NCBI GenBank assembly: GCA_003444595.1
Contig: DLUO01000186.1
Coordinates: forward strand, 1-6,791
DNA from: Bacillota bacterium
GTDB lineage: Bacteria > Bacillota > Dethiobacteria > DTU022 > UBA8154
Length of the DNA stretch: 6,791 bases
Reading direction: 5' to 3'
Positions 6,027 through 6,791 of this stretch are shown in pieces (position 1 is the first letter of the stretch; each line of letters begins with the position of its first letter). The position numbers and the translations under genes are program-made. The notes under the pieces were generated by a model that saw nothing but the letters and a program-made list of their open reading frames with translations, did no database searches and was not told the origin of the DNA.

Positions 6027-6696
6027 CAGTATTCCCCCCTTCCAGGAGATCAAAAAGTTCATGCGGAGCAGCCAGAAGCGAACGCGCTCCGGCCTCCAGC
6101 AGTTCCGCAGCGTCACGAAAGCCCCACAATACCCCGGCGGCATACATCCCCGCCGCGTTGGCCGTCTGCATATCAACACCCGTGTCACCCACCAGCACGA
6201 TCTCCGAAGGCGGGATCTCCATCTCGCGGGCAATTTCCAGGGCGGTGGCAGGGTCCGGCTTGCGGGGCGTCTCCGGTGTAAGCCCGCGTATAGCGACAAA
6301 TGACCAGGCACCAAGCATTTTTTTCGTCATCTCCACTGTAAAGTTGTGCGGTTTATTGGATAAGACTGCCTTGGGCAGGCTGCGCCGCTCAAGTTCATCC
6401 AGCATTTCCGCCACACCGGGATAAGCCCGGGTATTGTCCGTCCAGCGCCGCGCGTACTCTTCGCGCATTTTGTTCACCAGCCTTCCGACCGTGTCCCGGC
6501 TTCTGTATTCTTCCGGCAGCGTACGCCGGACCATTTGCTCCACACCCTCTCCGACAAAATATCTGTACGCCTCTATGGGGTGCACGGAAAAACCGTGTTC
6601 GCGGAGCACTGCATTCATGGCCTCCCCCAGGTCACGCAGGGTATCCAGAAGAGTCCCGTCAAGATCAAAAATGATCGCCTTACCTTTCACCGACAT
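6016..6696 (-). CDS. HAD-superfamily phosphatase, phosphoglycolate phosphatase-like (Gph group)
   Basis: A soluble Mg2+-dependent phosphatase of the haloacid dehalogenase superfamily, 226 residues. All four motifs are present: motif I FDLDGTLLDT with nucleophile Asp11 and acid Asp13, motif II Ser113 in VLSNKP, motif III Lys146 in RKPDP, and motif IV GDTGVD with Asp171 and Asp175. Between motifs I and II lies a helical cap (about 17-95), as in Gph and PpaX. Substrate could be 2-phosphoglycolate, pyrophosphate or another small phosphate ester; the sequence does not decide. I place the start at ATG 6696, five bases after GGAG, rather than the GTG one codon earlier, which is too close to it. The stop of the preceding gene shares one base with this ATG (TGATG), and its own end overlaps the esterase gene. 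Confidence 0.92.
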   Translation of the reverse strand: MSVKGKAIIFDLDGTLLDTLRDLGEAMNAVLREHGFSVHPIEAYRYFVGEGVEQMVRRTLPEEYRSRDTVGRLVNKMREEYARRWTDNTRAYPGVAEMLDELERRSLPKAVLSNKPHNFTVEMTKKMLGAWSFVAIRGLTPETPRKPDPATALEIAREMEIPPSEIVLVGDTGVDMQTANAAGMYAAGVLWGFRDAAELLEAGARSLLAAPHELFDLLEGGNTDGA

Positions 6697-6791
6697 CACC
6701 TCTCCTGTTCATTAATCATGGCTTCTTCCGGCACATGGCCGGACTTTCCCCTGGCCAGCGAGGCAAAAATGCCGCCAAAACAGATGGCAGC
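6696..6791 (-). CDS. C-terminal end of an unidentified protein, probably a membrane protein (5' end beyond window)
   Basis: Only the last 31 codons are visible, ending in TGA (6698-6696). The peptide begins AAICFGGIFASLARGK, hydrophobic with small residues and then basic, like the end of a final membrane helix, and finishes with a short polar tail (HVPEEAMINEQER). The TGATG overlap with the phosphatase start and the presence of that gene's ribosome site within these codons support a real coding end. The other two frames give less protein-like sequence. Too little is present to name a family; a transporter is a reasonable guess only. Confidence 0.6.
   Translation of the reverse strand, partial: AAICFGGIFASLARGKSGHVPEEAMINEQER

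Noticed and set aside
6027..6314. N-terminal extension of the esterase to give about 402 residues
   Set aside because: The extra 96 codons are an out-of-frame reading of the phosphatase gene, rich in Arg, Pro and Trp. A strong Shine-Dalgarno site and normal family length point to the ATG at 6026.
1..6791. CRISPR array, tRNA, riboswitch, insertion sequence or defence system
   Set aside because: No spaced repeats, cloverleaf-like element, terminal inverted repeats, transposase or nuclease motifs were found on reading both strands; spacers are at most about 120 bases and hold none of these.

Overview
Every gene I can support in this window lies on the minus strand, so transcription runs from high to low coordinates. 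The genes are closely packed, with overlapping starts and stops and good purine-rich Shine-Dalgarno sites. The order trmK, Nif3-family gene, C4 zinc-ribbon coiled-coil gene is a familiar one in low-GC Gram-positive bacteria, particularly anaerobic Clostridia. With the moderate base composition and an OFA-type carboxylate transporter, this suggests a chromosomal segment from a clostridial, perhaps Peptococcaceae-like, anaerobe. That placement is inference from gene order and protein character only.

In transcription order: (a) 6791-5106 holds the last codons of an unidentified, probably membrane, protein. It is joined by a TGATG stop/start overlap to a HAD phosphatase of the phosphoglycolate phosphatase type, which overlaps by 11 bases an alpha/beta-hydrolase of the hormone-sensitive-lipase group. 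(b) 5017-4712 is a stand-alone YbjQ/UPF0145 gene with its own strong ribosome site, followed by 123 bases of AT-rich spacer. (c) 4588-2776 is trmK (GTG start), overlapping by 20 bases a Nif3/YqfO gene that contains the PII-like inserted domain. (d) At 2784-2738 a compact control site carries an intrinsic terminator that overlaps the Nif3-gene stop codon. A -35-like TTGACT sits in the terminator loop, followed by two tandem TATAGT boxes. (e) 2722-1 holds the zinc-ribbon coiled-coil gene, a membrane-anchored TPR protein and a nearly complete major facilitator transporter that runs off the window, probably as one unit.

The genes are housekeeping or metabolic: tRNA modification, metal-dependent Nif3 function, metabolite phosphatase and esterase, and carboxylate transport. 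I see no mobile element, CRISPR array, tRNA or rRNA gene, phage gene, or toxin-antitoxin pair, and no clear sign of a new multi-gene defence or biosynthetic system. The most interesting site is the terminator/promoter overlap between the Nif3 and zinc-ribbon genes. Secondary points are the ambiguous start codon of the zinc-ribbon gene, the duplicated Glu/Gln-rich tail of the TPR protein, and the lack of the OxlT-type lysine in the transporter.
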